Origin: Chromobacterium vaccinii
Lineage (GTDB): Bacteria > Pseudomonadota > Gammaproteobacteria > Burkholderiales > Chromobacteriaceae
Direction: 5' to 3'
DNA length: 64,000 nucleotides
Assembly: GCF_000971335.1 (NCBI RefSeq)
Contig: NZ_JZJL01000016.1
Location: 1 to 64,000 of the forward strand
Below are positions 63,444 to 64,000 of this stretch, piece after piece (position 1 is the first letter of the stretch; each line of letters starts with the position of its first letter). Made by a program: the position numbers and the translations under genes. The notes under the pieces are model-generated. The model worked only from the letters and a program-made list of their open reading frames with translations. It was not told the DNA's origin and did not search any database.

Positions 63444-64000
63444 ATGTGTGGAATTCTAGGCGTGGTCGGTCAATCGCCGGTCAATCAGCTGCTGTACGAC
63501 GGTTTGCAGGTGCTGCAACACCGCGGACAGGACGCGGCCGGTATCGTTACCGCCAATAGCAAGACCTTTCACATGCACAAGGGCAGCGGTATGGTGCGCG
63601 ATGTGTTCCGCACCCGCAACATGCGTTCGCTGCTGGGCAACGCCGGCATCGCCCATGTGCGCTATCCGACGGCTGGCTCGGCTTCCTGCCTGGCGGAGGC
63701 CCAGCCGTTCTACGTCAACTCGCCTTTCGGCATCGTGCTGGCGCACAACGGCAACCTGACCAATACCGATGAGCTGAAGGCGGACATGTTCCGCAACGAT
63801 CTGCGGCACATCAACACCAATTCCGACTCTGAAGTGCTGTTGAACGTGTTCGCCCACGAAGTGGCGCAACGGGTGACGGGCCATGAGCTGACGGTGGACG
63901 CTGTGTTCGGCGCGGTGGAAGCCGTGCACCGCCGCGTCAAGGGTGCCTACGCGGTGGTGGCGATGATCGCCGGCTTCGGTCTGGTGGCTTTCCGCGACCC
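63444..64000 (+). CDS. purF: Amidophosphoribosyltransferase (partial, runs off the window)
   Basis: First enzyme of purine synthesis, which makes phosphoribosylamine from PRPP and glutamine. The window holds about 185 N-terminal residues, the glutaminase domain: the catalytic Cys is residue 2 (MCGILGVVG), with [20 protein letters not shown] and [12 protein letters not shown]. The start is ATG 63444 with GAGGG upstream. The transferase domain is beyond the edge. Confidence 0.93.
   Translation, partial: MCGILGVVGQSPVNQLLYDGLQVLQHRGQDAAGIVTANSKTFHMHKGSGMVRDVFRTRNMRSLLGNAGIAHVRYPTAGSASCLAEAQPFYVNSPFGIVLAHNGNLTNTDELKADMFRNDLRHINTNSDSEVLLNVFAHEVAQRVTGHELTVDAVFGAVEAVHRRVKGAYAVVAMIAGFGLVAFRD

Overview
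The window is high-GC, gene-dense chromosomal DNA from a betaproteobacterium of the Neisseriales, most likely Chromobacterium. This rests on gene order (tig-clpP-clpX-lon-hupB-tRNA-ppiD; folC-SPOR-cvpA-purF), on the Neisseria-like KdsB fragment, and on protein character. The species call is inference; no search was run.

Layout. 1-12 kb: a 5'-truncated kdsB fused to the tail of a LasA-type M23 peptidase gene, cdd, argP, a GAF/GGDEF/EAL protein, argO, a LysR/SDR divergent pair, a secreted zinc peptidase with a Sel1-type partner, pbpC and a HIT gene. 12-18 kb: a large bacterial alpha-2-macroglobulin, which pairs functionally with PbpC. 18-26.5 kb: protein quality control (trigger factor, ClpP, ClpX, Lon, PpiD) with HU and two tRNAs. 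26.5-32 kb: a LysR/TauE pair and a Pqi envelope lipid-transport operon whose PqiA is split into two genes. 32-42 kb: nitrate respiration, narK1-narK2-narGHJI. 44.5-48.7 kb: the nitrate sensor pair narX-narL, then mobB and moaA for the molybdenum cofactor that NarG needs. 49-57.8 kb: an EamA exporter, DUF484, dapF, an ECF sigma/anti-sigma operon with two secreted proteins, an NlpC/P60 lipoprotein and two solitary periplasmic binding proteins. 57.9-64 kb: uup, a YgfX-like protein, folC, a SPOR protein, cvpA and the start of purF.

The accessory island is 42.0-44.5 kb, between narI and narL. It is visibly lower in GC and holds minus-strand ORFs, each followed by an integron-type recombination site (RYYYAAC...GTTRRRY). 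No integrase gene is present. I read it as an integrase-less gene-cassette array (CALIN). Two of its spacers are ~220-bp related repeats carrying an identical 26-bp promoter-like block just upstream of a cassette gene. The distal attC has lost its closing core site next to a REP/MITE-like hairpin element. The cassettes encode a P-loop kinase, a 97-residue unknown and a three-helix membrane protein.

The other structural oddity is at the left edge: kdsB lacks about its first 60 codons and runs directly into the 3' end of the M23 gene. That is either a real deletion or an assembly join.
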